A stretch of DNA of 64,000 nucleotides from positions 17,866,040-17,930,039 of the forward strand of contig CM065170.1 in NCBI GenBank assembly GCA_033026295.1, read 5' to 3'. Origin of the DNA: Channa striata. Its lineage: Eukaryota > Chordata > Actinopteri > Anabantiformes > Channidae. Below are positions 46,274 to 58,420 of the stretch, in pieces; the stretch's first letter is position 1, and every line of letters begins with the position of its first letter. Position numbers and translations under genes: made by a program. The notes under the pieces were generated by a model. It ran no database searches. It saw only the letters and a list, made by a program, of their open reading frames with translations, and was not told where the DNA came from.

Positions 46274-47299
46274 TTCTGCTTTCTTACATTTAAGTGCAAA
46301 ATATATATTTTTTCCACAACAAATATTCTTAATAAATGTAAGTAACTTATAAAGAATAGATTACTATGGATTAATCACCTGTCAGTACAAAAAAGGGGAA
46401 ACTGTCTGTAATCAAGCTAAGAAAATTAGATTTTTCTAGTCAAAACGTCTCTTTAATAAAGCAGAATGATTTATGTTATGTAGTTATTTGATTCATCTGT
46501 GGAACCATAAACCATATGGTGTGCACCATTCAATAAACGCAAACGCTGAGACCGTTGTTTACTCCACACCAGCACGGAGAGAAAAAGTGAAGGCTCCTCA
46601 GTGTCGCTGTCTTTGTGAAAGTTGCTGTTTGGCTGAAGAAAAGTGCAAAAAACACCTTCTTTGCTTTTGCGTTAACCAGCGTTACTTGGTTTGTGCTGGG
46701 AATTTTAAAGGTGAAACTGTTAATTTAGCGACTTTATTTCATATTACACTAGGTTTTCTGAATGTAAATATAATGTGAATATAAAACAAAGCCTCTCTGC
46801 GAATTTCCTCTGCAGTGCCAACATTCAGTGAGACTTTCACGCTGCAGACAGAAGTTAGTGTCCGATCACTCACGCTTTTTTTTGGTTTGTTTTTTAAAAG
46901 AGTCTGTTCTTAACATATTGGAATACGACATAAATTCACAAATTTTCTCTAACTGTATTTCGTCTATTCAGATTGTGTTTTTTTTTTTTTTTTGACAAAG
47001 TTGTATTGACCACTGTGCCTGCTTCTAAGGTGTAAATATCGATTTAGCTGAGAACCACTTCGAACATGCAGCTGTGCAGCATTTCTTCTCTGGCCAGTAA
47101 CATGTAGACAGAGGGGTACAGTCCACCCAGAGGCAAAAACTAACCTAACAAATAACAAAGCAGATGTCAAACTGAGGCGAGGATGGATCACTACAGCAAT
47201 AAAGCAGAACAATTCGGCAAAGTGTACGATTTTTTTTAAATCAGATCTGGCCCCATTTCTCGCGGTAGATGTGACTACTGTCAAACCTTTTAGATGGGA
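46274..47299. other. Gene-free intergenic stretch
   Basis: No repeat recognised apart from T-runs (for example 46978-46993). A 101-codon + frame at 46473-46778 has a cysteine-rich patch, described under findings; I do not call it a gene. Confidence 0.45.
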
Positions 47300-47370
47300 A
47301 TTCCATTGTTTAATTCAGTTCAATTAAGTTTATTCATAAAGCACCAAGTTTATTCATGAAGCAGCAAGTA
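47300..47370 (-). repeat. Short LINE/SINE tail remnant, reverse
   Basis: The + strand reads 'TTCAGTTCAATTAAGTTTAT' then 'TCATAAAGCACCAAG', the degraded reverse of the AATAAA/GAATT tail family seen at 31925. An internal duplication follows ('AAGTTTATTCATGAAGCAGC'). Confidence 0.5.
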
Positions 47371-47949
47371 ACAACGGATCCGTCTTACGGCCTCTGTCTC
47401 TGCGCACACGTGCTTTAGAGCATGAACTGGGTTGCATTTTTCTATGTGAACCCGGCAACCCGGACATAAATCATTACGTTTATGCCCATGCATGGAACAT
47501 AAATCTGGTTAATCCACTTTAGTTCTCAAATAGCAGCAGGAGAAAACACATTGGAGAAGCCACAAAACAGCAGGTTATGTGACAGTCAGCTTTCCCCACT
47601 CTGCCTGTAATCTTCTCTCATGTGTTTCCTGCAGAGTTTCTTCATCTATGTAAATGTGTGTATACAAATATACACATCCAAATATGTCTTTCTACCCTTG
47701 TGACACCTTTGCAGATGGTTTCACACAACTGGGTGAGGACTAAAGTTTGCATTAGACTTGAAGAGTGGATGCAGTCCCCACAAGTGTGAGCATTCAGATG
47801 TGGGAGCCATTCCCATGCAAATGTAGCGTATCTCAGTTGGACACAGAAGCAGGGCTCTCGGTGGGAGGCCTAATTACCAAAGATATGTTCTTCTGCTTGA
47901 CGCTGTGCTGACCTTCAACACTGTTGCATTAACCACAGGCTGGCAGAGC

Positions 47950-47985
47950 TCACACACACACCCACACACACACACACACACACAC
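47950..47985. repeat. (CA)n microsatellite
   Basis: CA units with one CCC interruption. It produces the Val/Cys run in the overlapping minus-strand frame, which is not a gene. Confidence 0.9.
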
Positions 47986-48237
47986 TGCTGAGAAAACCTG
48001 TTAGTCTCCTACTACAGAGACTAACTTCAGGGAGCCGTTTGTCCACGGCCATCATCTCAGAAACGGCTTCTCCCTCCATCTGCTGAGAGTTTAAGGTGAG
48101 ACCCTGAAATAGGTAAAGCCTAAGATCCAGATGTACGTAAACGTACGTAACCTTCACTTAATGGCCTAACTTCACCCTGACGCCCACTGGTGTGTTTGCA
48201 CCACAGCATTTTTTTTTTTCTGTTTAGGAGGAAAACT

Positions 48238-49120
48238 GTCATGATCTAAGGCCTGGACGTCATTCTGTCTTTGTCTCTGGCTCTTACTGCCCCTGGATTT
48301 GTCCACACACACACCCAGTCTTAACAAATTCCCATGCATATACTCCCAACTTGTTTTGCACCTGCTCTCTCGGTCTCTGTTTCTCTGCTCTACCTGCCTG
48401 TTTCATGCACCTGTCCTCACTTACCGGATGGAGATTTGCCACAGTCCTGATCACTCTCACCTGTGTCTCCCTCACTTCCTGTATAAGCTCCCGTGTTTGC
48501 TACACCAGATTTTACTAGACTGTGTGCTCACCAATGGAGATGCTTCAGTTTTTGACCCTATCTCGCCTTCTCTGCCTAAGCTGAGCAAAGCACTGTTACC
48601 GTTACGGATATTTTGGATTTTTGCCCTTTTTTGGAAACCTCTGTCTCTACCTACTTTAAACTTTTGGTTTAAGATATTTACTGGACTTTTACATTTTGTT
48701 TTCCAAAGTTTCCAGTGAGACTTCTTGTTAAATTACTGAGCAGGAACTCTGCTGTTATCAGATATTCCCTGATGCTTATGCCCATTACTGGCTGCTCTGC
48801 TGTCTCTCACTGTCATTCTTCCATATTAGCCGCTATGATGCTGACACAGGTTCTGGTGCCGCCTGGTTCTCTCCTATCCGGCCCCCTGCAGACCACCACC
48901 CACCCTCACCTCTGCCACACACTCCTCCCAGGCCCTGCTCGCTGACCAACCGAGCCACCTAACGAGCTGGAGTATTGGGGCCTCATTACTCTCAAACCCT
49001 CACATGAACAAGAGAACTGGAAACTGATTTCCAGTAACATCCTTCTGCACAGTGCTGCTTTTTTCCCCCAGAGACTGCTTGTTTCTTCCACCTTTTGTTC
49101 TTTTTAAGGCTGAAGTCCTG
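48238..49120 (+). repeat. CT-rich interspersed repeat starting TGTCATGATC
   Basis: Begins TGTCATGATCTAAGGCCTGG and continues as a long CT/CCTG-rich stretch with 'CCTGATCACTCTCACCTGTG', 'CACTTCCTGTATAAGCTCCC' and 'GTGTGCTCACCAATGG'. It is the + counterpart of similar segments at 22.0-22.6, 56.3-56.6 and 3.0 kb. The 139-codon + frame at 48299-48718 reads it and is Leu/Ser/Pro-rich without a domain. The right limit is uncertain. Confidence 0.5.
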
Positions 49121-50924
49121 AAAAGTGAGATGGCACTGTATAATTCATAAACCCTTAGGAATCTGCCATGGTTTTTGAAAACTTACTATATTAAAACAGA
49201 TTTAGAACCAACTGTGTGACATGATTATACTGGCATGATCACGGACGCCTAAGGGTCAAGGCTAAGAAACATGGTGTAATCAAAATTATTCTAAAGTAAA
49301 ACTCTAATTATAACAATAAGATGGATGTGAAATTTGCAAAAACATTTTTCCTGCCCCGCTCTGTTTGCCTTGTTCACACAGAAATCTGACTCTCTCTGTC
49401 TTCGTCTGTACACTGGGACTCTCCAGAAAAGAACCGATTTCCTGTTTGTTTTCTATGATGGTCGCCTTCTATTCTTGTTCTCGTCCTGGCCTGTCTTTGT
49501 GTCTGTTTAGTCTTTTCTTTTTGTTGCTTTTGGTCATTTGTAGTTTTCTGATGTTTTATTCAGTTTACTGATGTGGGAGGCAGGGACACAAGATGCTGTG
49601 GCCTGTAATGTTGGCTGCCCATCTGCACTCCACCAGGCTCCTGAAGATCTAAAATACATGTGATGGGGTAAAAATGACAGAATTTTGAAATATTAGTTTG
49701 TTAAATTCTGCAGTATTGAATAACCTTTGATTAAATTATCACTTATGTCATAAATAAGTCATTATAAAATTCACTTATCCAAAACTTCCCCCCTATAAAA
49801 GCAACAGTCTCTATTTAAAGGTGAGTTACTTTCATGCCCTGGCAACTAATAAAAATTTGACCCAAAAATTATTAGATTTGACTTTAAGAACAAGAAAATA
49901 AACTGGTATGGAATCTGAAATATGATGTGTTTTTTTATGGAATAGAAAGATGGATGTAAAACATGACACATGGATAATTAAAAGTTTTTCAGTTGTTATT
50001 AAGATTATCTTTATTTCTCTTGTTGGTCTCTTCAAGAGATTCTTGAACAAAGTTCTTCAACAAAGAAAAGCCTGATGACCCTAGTGCACATGGTGCTGAA
50101 CAAATATTCTGCTTTAACCTTCGTCATACAGCCAAGTATGATTACTATGTGTTTTCGAAATCTCACAGTAACGAGGTTAAAACCTTTTTACCCTTTTTTA
50201 CTTTGACCTTTTGCAGGCCCACACACACAGGACTGTCTGCCTGCATGAGTGTTTAATAAAGTGACTGTAGAGCAGAGTATCCACACATACTGTACGAAGC
50301 CTGAACATGTGTGGTCATGTGATGATGGCTGCTTATGTCAGATGTCACGACATTTCTACAAATGTCACATGCAGCTGCACCTAACACTATGTGCTACGCC
50401 ACCAGTTGCATTGATTCCCTCTCCATCATGTATCTGTAGTCTGATATATGCAGATCTCTCACATCACCTCAGGTCACATGATGCACTGACAAACTGTGGT
50501 GATTTGGAGCTGCAGAAATTGAATCACAACAAGCTCTGCTCCCACACCTCTAGAGAATGAAACGATTGATATGCTTGACAATACTAAATACAGGAGTAGT
50601 ACAATATGTTCTACACTGTGTTTCACAGCAAATGTATATATTAACAGAGTGGAGAATGTCAGTGTGCCTGGAAGTAGAATCTGACTAGGGAAATAGTTTC
50701 ACAAAATGAATCCATATATATTGTATTAACTTTAAAAACTTGTGTTGTTGCCTCAACCTCACATTTCCACAGTTTCAGTGGAGGCACATCAGTAAGTCTT
50801 CTGAGACAAACTGATTGCAGGCTATATAAAGGCTATGACCAAACACAATTTGTGCCAGTCAGGTCAGATAAAGTGCTAGACAGAGTCAGACTGTGAGCCA
50901 CTGGACAAGATTCAAGTTTCAGGA
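49121..50924. other. Gene-free intergenic stretch
   Basis: No gene, RNA gene or clear repeat recognised. Open frames stay at or below 103 codons. Confidence 0.5.
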
Positions 50925-52010
50925 TTCAACCAACTTTATTGATCGCATAAGGAAATTGTGTTGCCTGGTTACAGCTGCTCCCCGTGTAAAAAGTAGAAGG
51001 TAAAGGGAAAAACACTTTCACCAAACCAAGAAGAAGCCACACAGATAATAATCAAATGCAAACTACTGATCATGAACTAAGAAAAAACCCATGTAGAGGA
51101 GTAAAAATAATCAAATAAAAATATACATTTAGACGTTTCAGTCCCCCTTTTTTACAGAAGGGGGGTGAGTTGAACAGGAGATCCTTCTCCCAGTGGAGAA
51201 GTTGAGTGTGATCAGTCTCCTCTCAGCCACAACATGCAGAGGGTCCAGCTCCTCCCCCAGAACAGAACCAGCCTTCCTTATTAGTTTGTCCAGCCTGCCA
51301 CGCTCATATTGATGCCTCAGCAAACCAAAGCATAGAAGTTGGTACTGGCTACCACAAACTCGTAGAACATCTGTGGTATGGTGCTGCAGATGTCGAAGGA
51401 CCTTTGTCTCCCTAGAAAAGACAGCCTGCTCTGGGTTTTCCTGATGCTGCATTAACTATCCAGTCCAGTTTTTGTGTCCAAGTTGACACACAGGTAATTG
51501 TAATCCAATGCTACTTCCACCCCCTCATAGAAAGAAAATTGACAGGAGTCACAGACTTCCGGAAGTCCACCACCAGTTCTTCTTTTTTACTGATGTTAAG
51601 TTGGAGATGATTGTGCTGACAACAGATGACAAAACAGTCTGATGCTGACCGGCGCTCTGTGATATCTCCACCCTGAATACATCCTACAACCACAGAGTTC
51701 AATAAAGTACTGAAGGTGGCAGGACTATGAGTGGGACCTGATGTCTGAGGTAAACAGGATGAGGAGAAAGGTCCTTTGGGGAGCACCTGTGCTGCAGGTC
51801 ACTTTGTCAGACACACAGTTCTATAGACGCTTGTCCACGTGAATGTGGATGCAGTGAAGCCGCCTCCACCCCCAGTGAGGCCAATAAGCTAAATGGAGGG
51901 GGTCCAGAGATGGTTTCACCAGGGGCCATGACCAATCTCTCCAACACTTTCCTGGTGTGGGAGGTTAGAGTCACTGCGAACTGTATGAGACAGACGTGGC
52001 TGACTGTACA
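50925..52010 (-). mobile_element. Degraded non-LTR retrotransposon (L2/Rex1-like), RT 3' half
   Basis: Read on the - strand, three reverse-transcriptase blocks appear in the right order but in different frames. First is LTSHTRKVLERLV with GVEAA... (51800-51995). Next is the palm region: a degraded PQG-SPFLF-LY-SD stretch, then GCIQGG and NHLQLNISKKEELVVDFRK (51511-51795). Last is QSRLSFLGRQRSFDICS and RLDKLIRKAGSVLGEELDPL (51138-51470). The 3' end is near 50925 with an AATAAAGTTGGTTG-type terminus. This is the pattern of jockey-superfamily LINEs common in fish. The N-terminal endonuclease and RT start are missing (5' truncation), and stops and frameshifts rule out activity. Confidence 0.8.
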
Positions 52011-55000
52011 TGCCAAAGTTGGTAATGTTGTTTGTTAAGTGCTAATCTCCAAAGAGTCCAACTAAAGTCCCCAATCATACAAACATTTTACAACACAACA
52101 AGTAATACTCATAAAGAAATACAGGCATGCAAACCAGTTACTCACTTATTCTGGATTATTTTGCAGGATAAAAAACAGCAGAGAAAAAATAATCTCTTTT
52201 TCAATGGTGACGTGACCAAGAAGGCATCAAGTATAATAATGTTGGTCTTGTGACTATTAAAACAAAAATCACAATTAGGACCTTTAGGTGAAGCTGGCTG
52301 CTGGATCTCAGATTGTACGAATATTGCACAGACAAACACAGAACTGATGTAATGGGGTAATTTATCCAGTAGGACCTTGTAAATAAAAATGAACCGGTGT
52401 CCAACTAACCAGGTTATGCAGCACATAATGATGAGTTATGTAGCCAGAGTTTGGTATCAATCTCAATACAGAATGAAACAGAGAGTTGCATTAAGCCAGA
52501 GCTGAAGTACGAGGATGAAACAAACTGAGAAGTTGTGAGACTGCAGAAACTAAACTTTACTGACTTTGTATGTGATTGTTGTTCCTTCCAATAGATCCAA
52601 ATATCCATTAGCTTTTACTGCTTCTCCTGTTGAGGGTTGTGGGGTAAACATCCCAACCGTCATTAGGGAGCCATAGAGTACAGCCTGAACAGGTTCCATC
52701 TGATAGACTGACAGTACTTAGTTTATGGATTTTATGCCATAACTGGTCCTTAGGCAAGGAGACATAAGCAGTTTAATTCAATACCAAAGAAAAGATGCTT
52801 TATCTTTTGTATTAGTAGGATTGAGACTTGTTGTGTTTGGACTAGCAGCCTATGGGCACGGTGGATTGATGTGGCAGTAAGAGTAAGTAGATTTTATGGA
52901 GGCAGAGACTGAGAGATGGAAATAAAATGCAATGGGGACATTGGTGAGTCCAGTGGTCCAACACAGATTCGTGAGGGACTGACTCAGGAAGGAAGACGTG
53001 TGATGACTCAGACCCAGTAAGACACGGCAATTGTCCATTCTGTAGGAATAGAAGAGACTGCTTCCCCCTGGGATTGATGCAGTTCATTTGAAGCTGGGCA
53101 CCTCGCAATTGCATCACTCTTTATTAAGACTGTCAGAAGTATTATAGTAGTTACATACTTTGTCCACACATACTTCCCCATGTACTTTGTCTGGAGGATT
53201 CAAAGTGTTGTCTAATGGGGGCAGACTTGGGTCTAATCATCGCTGAGGGAAACTTCTGCTTATCCACAACACGAACGGAAACCATGCCAGCACTCGTAGA
53301 TGTTAATGTTGAGATCACAGCAGAGACTGTGGAAGTGACAGAATAATTACACTGTTTTTGTGATGATTCAAAGCAAGATGCACGAGATCGCTATGATGCT
53401 GACATGAACGTATAATTACTGGACATCAGTGATTCCCTGACAATTCAGTAACAAATGCCTCTGTAGAGCTGACAGCTGGGTCGGGAATGGGAAGACAAAG
53501 ACACAGCTACTGTTTCATGCTCCGTATTCCCTCGTACGCTCTCTAGATGTCCAGAAGAGCTTGATTGACTTTCCATCAGTTTTACAGCCTCTGTTCTGCC
53601 CTCAGCTCACATCAACCTGATCGCAGTCTGCTGCAAATATTTAGACATCAACTTTACGTGTTAATGAAAGTGTGCAGATCAGTAGTTCTTAAAACTAGTA
53701 TCATAAATCAAAGCAAAAATAAATGAATTAAACAAAATTTATGATCCACATGATGTTCTGAACACAACTAACTTGTAACAGCAGGTTTTTAGAGGCTGCT
53801 GCTGACAGCAGTTGCCCATATTTGCTTGGATCATTAATGGAAAATTCAAGGTCAATTTTGTGAAACACATAACTGACATGTTCAGCATCCACAGACTGGT
53901 TCCATTCAGCCCAGCACCAATTTAATCTCAAGAACTCTGTCAGAACTCATGTCAAACTCTGACATGTTGAACTCATGGTACATTTTTTAAAAATTATTAT
54001 TAATGAACTATTAATCATACATTGTAAGAAGCAAAAAATTATCATAAATACAATTATTATTAAACATCCGGCAATATGTTTTTACGGCTGAAAACAGAAA
54101 CACGTGCACATCTGTTTAAATCATTAAATATTTCTGTGATGTAGCCACCAATTCTGATGTATGTAGCTTTGGAAGCTTGACAGACCTTTATAAAAGACTG
54201 ATTGGGGGCCCCTGGAAAAGCTGGTGCAACAATGTTGTATTTGGATCGTTATTCCAAAATGATTCCAAGGTTTTACAGTTATATTTAACTGCAATGAAAA
54301 ACTTGCGGTTAACTTGTGTTTTTATAATTGCTGTAAAAACACAAGTGCACAAACCCTAACAGAGTTTTTTAAAAAGAAGTTGATACTGATCCCAGTTAAT
54401 CTTATGAGACGGGTTCTAATGCTACTACTATTTAAAGTATATTTATCGGTTGGAGCAGACTGTGTGATCACACACACTCCCACACACACAGACACAGGAT
54501 GCCATTATGAGTTACAGAGAGTGGAATTATTATTAGAAGAGTTTGTCTGGGTGTGCGCCAGGATTTATTAGCTACACTTTGTATCACCGAGGCGCTCACT
54601 TTGTGCGTTGCTGCTTGTTTACCACAATTAAGAGGTGGTTTGAGCGGAGACACGCCGCAATATTACTTCATCTATCTCCGTGTTTAGTCAGCTACCGTCT
54701 GGGTTTGTTCCTGCCGGTGACACTCTCTGTTTACTGAGGACGTGTGCATCTGTGGACTGATTTGTACAGTGCAAACATGTGTTCATCTCCAGGCACACTG
54801 GCGTACGATGCTGCATGATGGGCAGGCTGAGTGTAAAGTGAGGGACCGCCTCTGGGAAGACTGAAATAACAAGAACATTCCGATTTCTGCTGTGTATACA
54901 TGCACACAGGAATAGCTGGGTGACAACAAAGACTTGGCAGATCTCAGAAAAGAAACTGTACACAGCACAGTGTCATTCTGCCGTGTGTGTGGTTGTGTGT

Positions 55001-56339
55001 GACGGACACGGAGGGACGGGGAGAAGAGACGAGTGATGTCTGGGTGTCAGTATCCAGTGTTCCACTACCTGTATAAAGCAGGAACACTTTTTACACTGTA
55101 ATCCTTTACATATTTGTTGTTAAGAATGAGAAAAATACCAACTGTGCTAGTATTTTGTAGTTAATGGGGATTCTTGCATGTTGCATAATAGATACACATA
55201 ATTTCTTACCAAGCACTTTTTTATTATTACTTTTCTCCAGTTCGACTGAAAGGCTTCAAGAGTTTGCCTCTTCAGCTGCAGGGCTTCCTTTCCCTTCAAA
55301 TAAAATAAGAGCATTACCTGGTTAACTCAATACTTGTGTCTGTGTATATTTTATCAATATGTGGTTTGATTTAAATTGGTTTTTCATGCTTTGAAGCAAT
55401 GAAAATAAAAGCATAATTGATCTATTTTCTCAAAAATTACCATCTAAATCTTTTGTTACCTGTTGTAAAAGGAATAGGAGCTTTAATTTAAAGTCGGGCC
55501 TCTCACCCCTTCCTTTTCTGTAGTTAATAGTAGATGCAACAAATGTGGGCTGTAATTTATAGTGGAGCCATTTAACCTGTCATGTTATATTTAACAAGCA
55601 ACCGTTAACTACAAAATACTAGCGCTGTACTTATGGTTGTACTTACGCTGTAAGTCACAGGCTCGTGGAATCGGTTTTGACCCCTGCCTGTCTCTGGTTC
55701 TTACAGTCCTGCCTGTTTTTTCATCACTTTGGACTAATGCTGTTTTATGCATCATTATATATATATAGAAGACGTCTTTGGTCGCTCGGTCTCTCTCTCT
55801 CGAACATCTTGAGAAGCGTCTGGAAGGTCTTTAAACTGAGCAGCAGATTCTGTTTTTTTGACAGTCACTGTCCAAGTATTTATTGATCTATCTGTAACCC
55901 TTCTGCCCTTGCCACTCTGATGGAAATCAGTGGATCCTGCCTCAGGTGACAGGTGGATGCTGGAGTGACGGCAATCAGCTGAGAGATGCCTAAGCAGCGA
56001 CACAAACGAGCAGATGAGTTGGCATCTTAAATGCGCCACCCAAATGGTGATGGCAGTGTGCAAGCTCAGCTGCCACGGCAGATGAGTCAGAGCATCACCT
56101 TCACTCCTCTTCCTCCGCGGACGTCAAGCTTCTATCGTAGCACTGTGGGCTAAGGAAACCAAATGCTACTTTACTTGTTCATCCAAACATTTCATGGCGC
56201 CACCATCGCTTTGACACCACAGCGCACTGTACATTCAAACAGTACTACTGTCTGAGAGGTTATCGCTGATGCTGGCTGTCTGAACAACATGCAGCTTCAC
56301 AAAGTTACACAACCTGACAGAAATAAAACAGTAAACAAT
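52011..56339. other. Gene-free intergenic stretch
   Basis: No exon or RNA gene recognised. A segment near 55675-55725 ('ACCCCTGCCTGTCTCTGG', 'CAGTCCTGCCTG') recalls the CT-rich repeats at 22 and 48 kb. The longest frame is 102 codons with no domain. Confidence 0.45.
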
Positions 56340-56577
56340 CAAATCGAACGGTGACCAAATAAACCATGCAGTCCTAAACCAGGAAGTGGAGAAAACAAAT
56401 ACAACAAACCTCAGAACAGGGGAATGATTTCCAACAGCATGCAGGGAAAGAACAACGAACCATCAGGGAACTGAGGGGAACATGGGAACATGATCAGGGC
56501 TGATGAGCAGCTGAAAACAGGAAGTGAGCCGGGGAAAAACAGGGACAAACCAAAATGACAGGACAGGATCGTGACAG
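56340..56577 (-). repeat. Interspersed repeat starting TGTCACGATC, minus strand
   Basis: On the - strand it begins TGTCACGATCCTGTCCTGTC at 56576 and continues with 'GGCTCACTTCCTGTTTTCAG' and 'CTTCCTGGTTTAGG'. It is the same kind of start as at 22602, 48238 and 3020. Confidence 0.5.
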
Positions 56578-57039
56578 ATATGACCTCCAGTAACAATGGT
56601 TACTAGCTTTAAGTTAAAAAAAACATGTTGATGTCTTACTGTCATGTTGAGTGAAGGTTTTGAAGCTGTGCTCTCAACAAAGTGCATTAAAAACACATTT
56701 ACTGCTACATGTACTGAGGTGCTGTTAAGTTATGATGCCTTCACTTACCATGAAGAAAGACACGTGAATGAACTGAAAATGAATGAATCTTGGTCATTTG
56801 TGATGCATCTTAAAACAAATTTAGTAGACAGTGTTGAGGCGTGTTTTTGGACAAGTTTAAATTCACACGTACCTGAGTTACTGTGCTGGGAATTGATGTG
56901 AGGTTCACTACTTGTTGTTTTTATTATTAATATCAGTGACCAGTTCTAATATTCACAGTAGAAAACCCTGCTTGCCAAGTCCCATCAGTTTTCCTCTATG
57001 AATTTACACTTTTCCTGGTCAGCTACTGCAGCATCAAAG

Positions 57040-57223
57040 ACCCCTGTCCTCCCCGGCCAGTGGTGGTGGCAGCCCACTGCCCCCCAGAACATTGGGTTAA
57101 ATGCAGAGGACAAATTTCAGTGTAACATGTATGTGCAAATGTATATGTGCTCAAAGTGACGAATAAAGGCTGTTCTTCTTCTTCTTCATCTTCTTCTTTT
57201 TTTCTTCTTCTTCTTTTTTTTTT
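57040..57223 (+). mobile_element. SINE/LINE tail with (CTT)n run
   Basis: Reads 'GTGGTGGCAGCCCACTGCCC', 'GGGTTAAATGCAGAGGACAA', 'ATTTCAGTGTAACATGT' and 'GTGACGAATAAAGGCTGTTC', then a CTT microsatellite (57173-57223). This matches a common teleost retroposon 3' end ('TTAAATGCAGAGGACAAATT...CAATAAAGGCT') with the tandem tail expanded. Confidence 0.7.
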
Positions 57224-58299
57224 GAAGAAATTGGGATTAGTGTAATTTAAACAGAACAGCAGTTTCTTTTCATCCATACGTCTCTTTCATGTGTCTGCAT
57301 CATTCCTCTAACTCACACATCCCCACCTACTCATTTTGGTCCTTTCTCTCGCTCCTTTCAATTTCTCCTCCCTTGCCGATCTCCTCTGGCCACCCCCCCT
57401 TCGTGCACTCTCCCCCTTTTTCCCATCCTCTTCTCATCTCTTCTTATTTTCTTTGTCATTTAATACCAGGGAGCCCGTAACAATGGCTCCTTGGAGAGAG
57501 TCGCAGATCAATTTCCCTGCCCCCTCATGGTGAATGGTGTCTTTTAGTTGGGGTAATGCATCACAGTCAGTGACCTTTCTTCTGCTGCCCAACCCAACGC
57601 TTTAGTGCAAGCTATCACATTGCCCAGCTCTCCATACAGTGACTCTGCTGTCAATTAAATAAGGAAATGTTGCTTTGGTGAAATTGTTTTAATAGTGAGG
57701 TGGTTGAGCAGTAAGACTGAGGAGGAACCAACATCTCAGATCCTGTTATTAATATGAGTGGGCAGCGTGAATGAGTAATGATCCTTTAGCAGAGGAGACT
57801 TTTAACTTGCAGTTAAGACGTTCAGGAGACAAAGCAATATGGTTGGAGTTGTCTATGTCAGCTTTTTGTAGTGTAAAATATGTATTCTAACAACTGTTTA
57901 GCAGTGGTGATAAATAACAGCAATAACCACGAGCTGTGGAGAGTGCTGGGCGATATGAAGACGGTGATTGTGAAGAGAAACGAGGCATAAACTCTGCAAG
58001 ATTTATCGTGTCGTTTTGATAAAGTGAAAGCAACAAGCTTAATTGGCAATTAAAGGACCAGCCTGGCATTTTTCACATTCACATGTTTTTTAACACTTCA
58101 AATTGATGCGTTGTGGTTTTAGGAGCAGTTTGCATAGATGTTGTTTGGTTTGGACTTGGTTGTCGGTGCCTGGTGACGCTGTCTTGTTAACTGCTTTCAG
58201 AGGTTAATGAAGGTAAACAGGTTGCACTTGTTTTACACTCAGGTAATTACATCTGGTCTATCGAGGTAATGAGGATCCACTGTGATGTCGATTGGCATA
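57224..58299. other. Intergenic stretch with one exon-like site
   Basis: A long pyrimidine-rich tract (57290-57460) ends in TACCAG at 57469 followed by 25 open codons. It is described as a finding and not called a gene. No other repeat or gene recognised. Confidence 0.4.
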
Positions 58300-58420
58300 T
58301 CTGGTGGTGGATTGGTTCCTCGCAGTTAGAAGGTTGCAGGTTCCCGTCCCTGACCTACCGTGGCTTTTTTGTGGAGAGGTTGCATGTTCTCCCTAAACGG
58401 CAGGAAATGCCTACAGATGA
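58300..58420 (+). repeat. RTE/SINE-like head fragment
   Basis: Reads 'GGTTCCTCGCAGTTAGAAGG', 'TTGCAGGTTCCCGTCCCTGA' and 'GTGGAGAGGTTGCATGTTCT', matching the usual teleost 'CTCACAGCAAGAAGGTCCTGGGTTCGAATCC...GTGGAGTTTGCATGTTCTCC'. It is probably the 5' part of the family whose 3' tail is at 17570. Confidence 0.65.

Noticed and set aside
48299..48718. 139-codon plus frame
   Set aside because: It sits within a CT-rich interspersed repeat. The Leu/Ser/Pro-rich translation has no domain.
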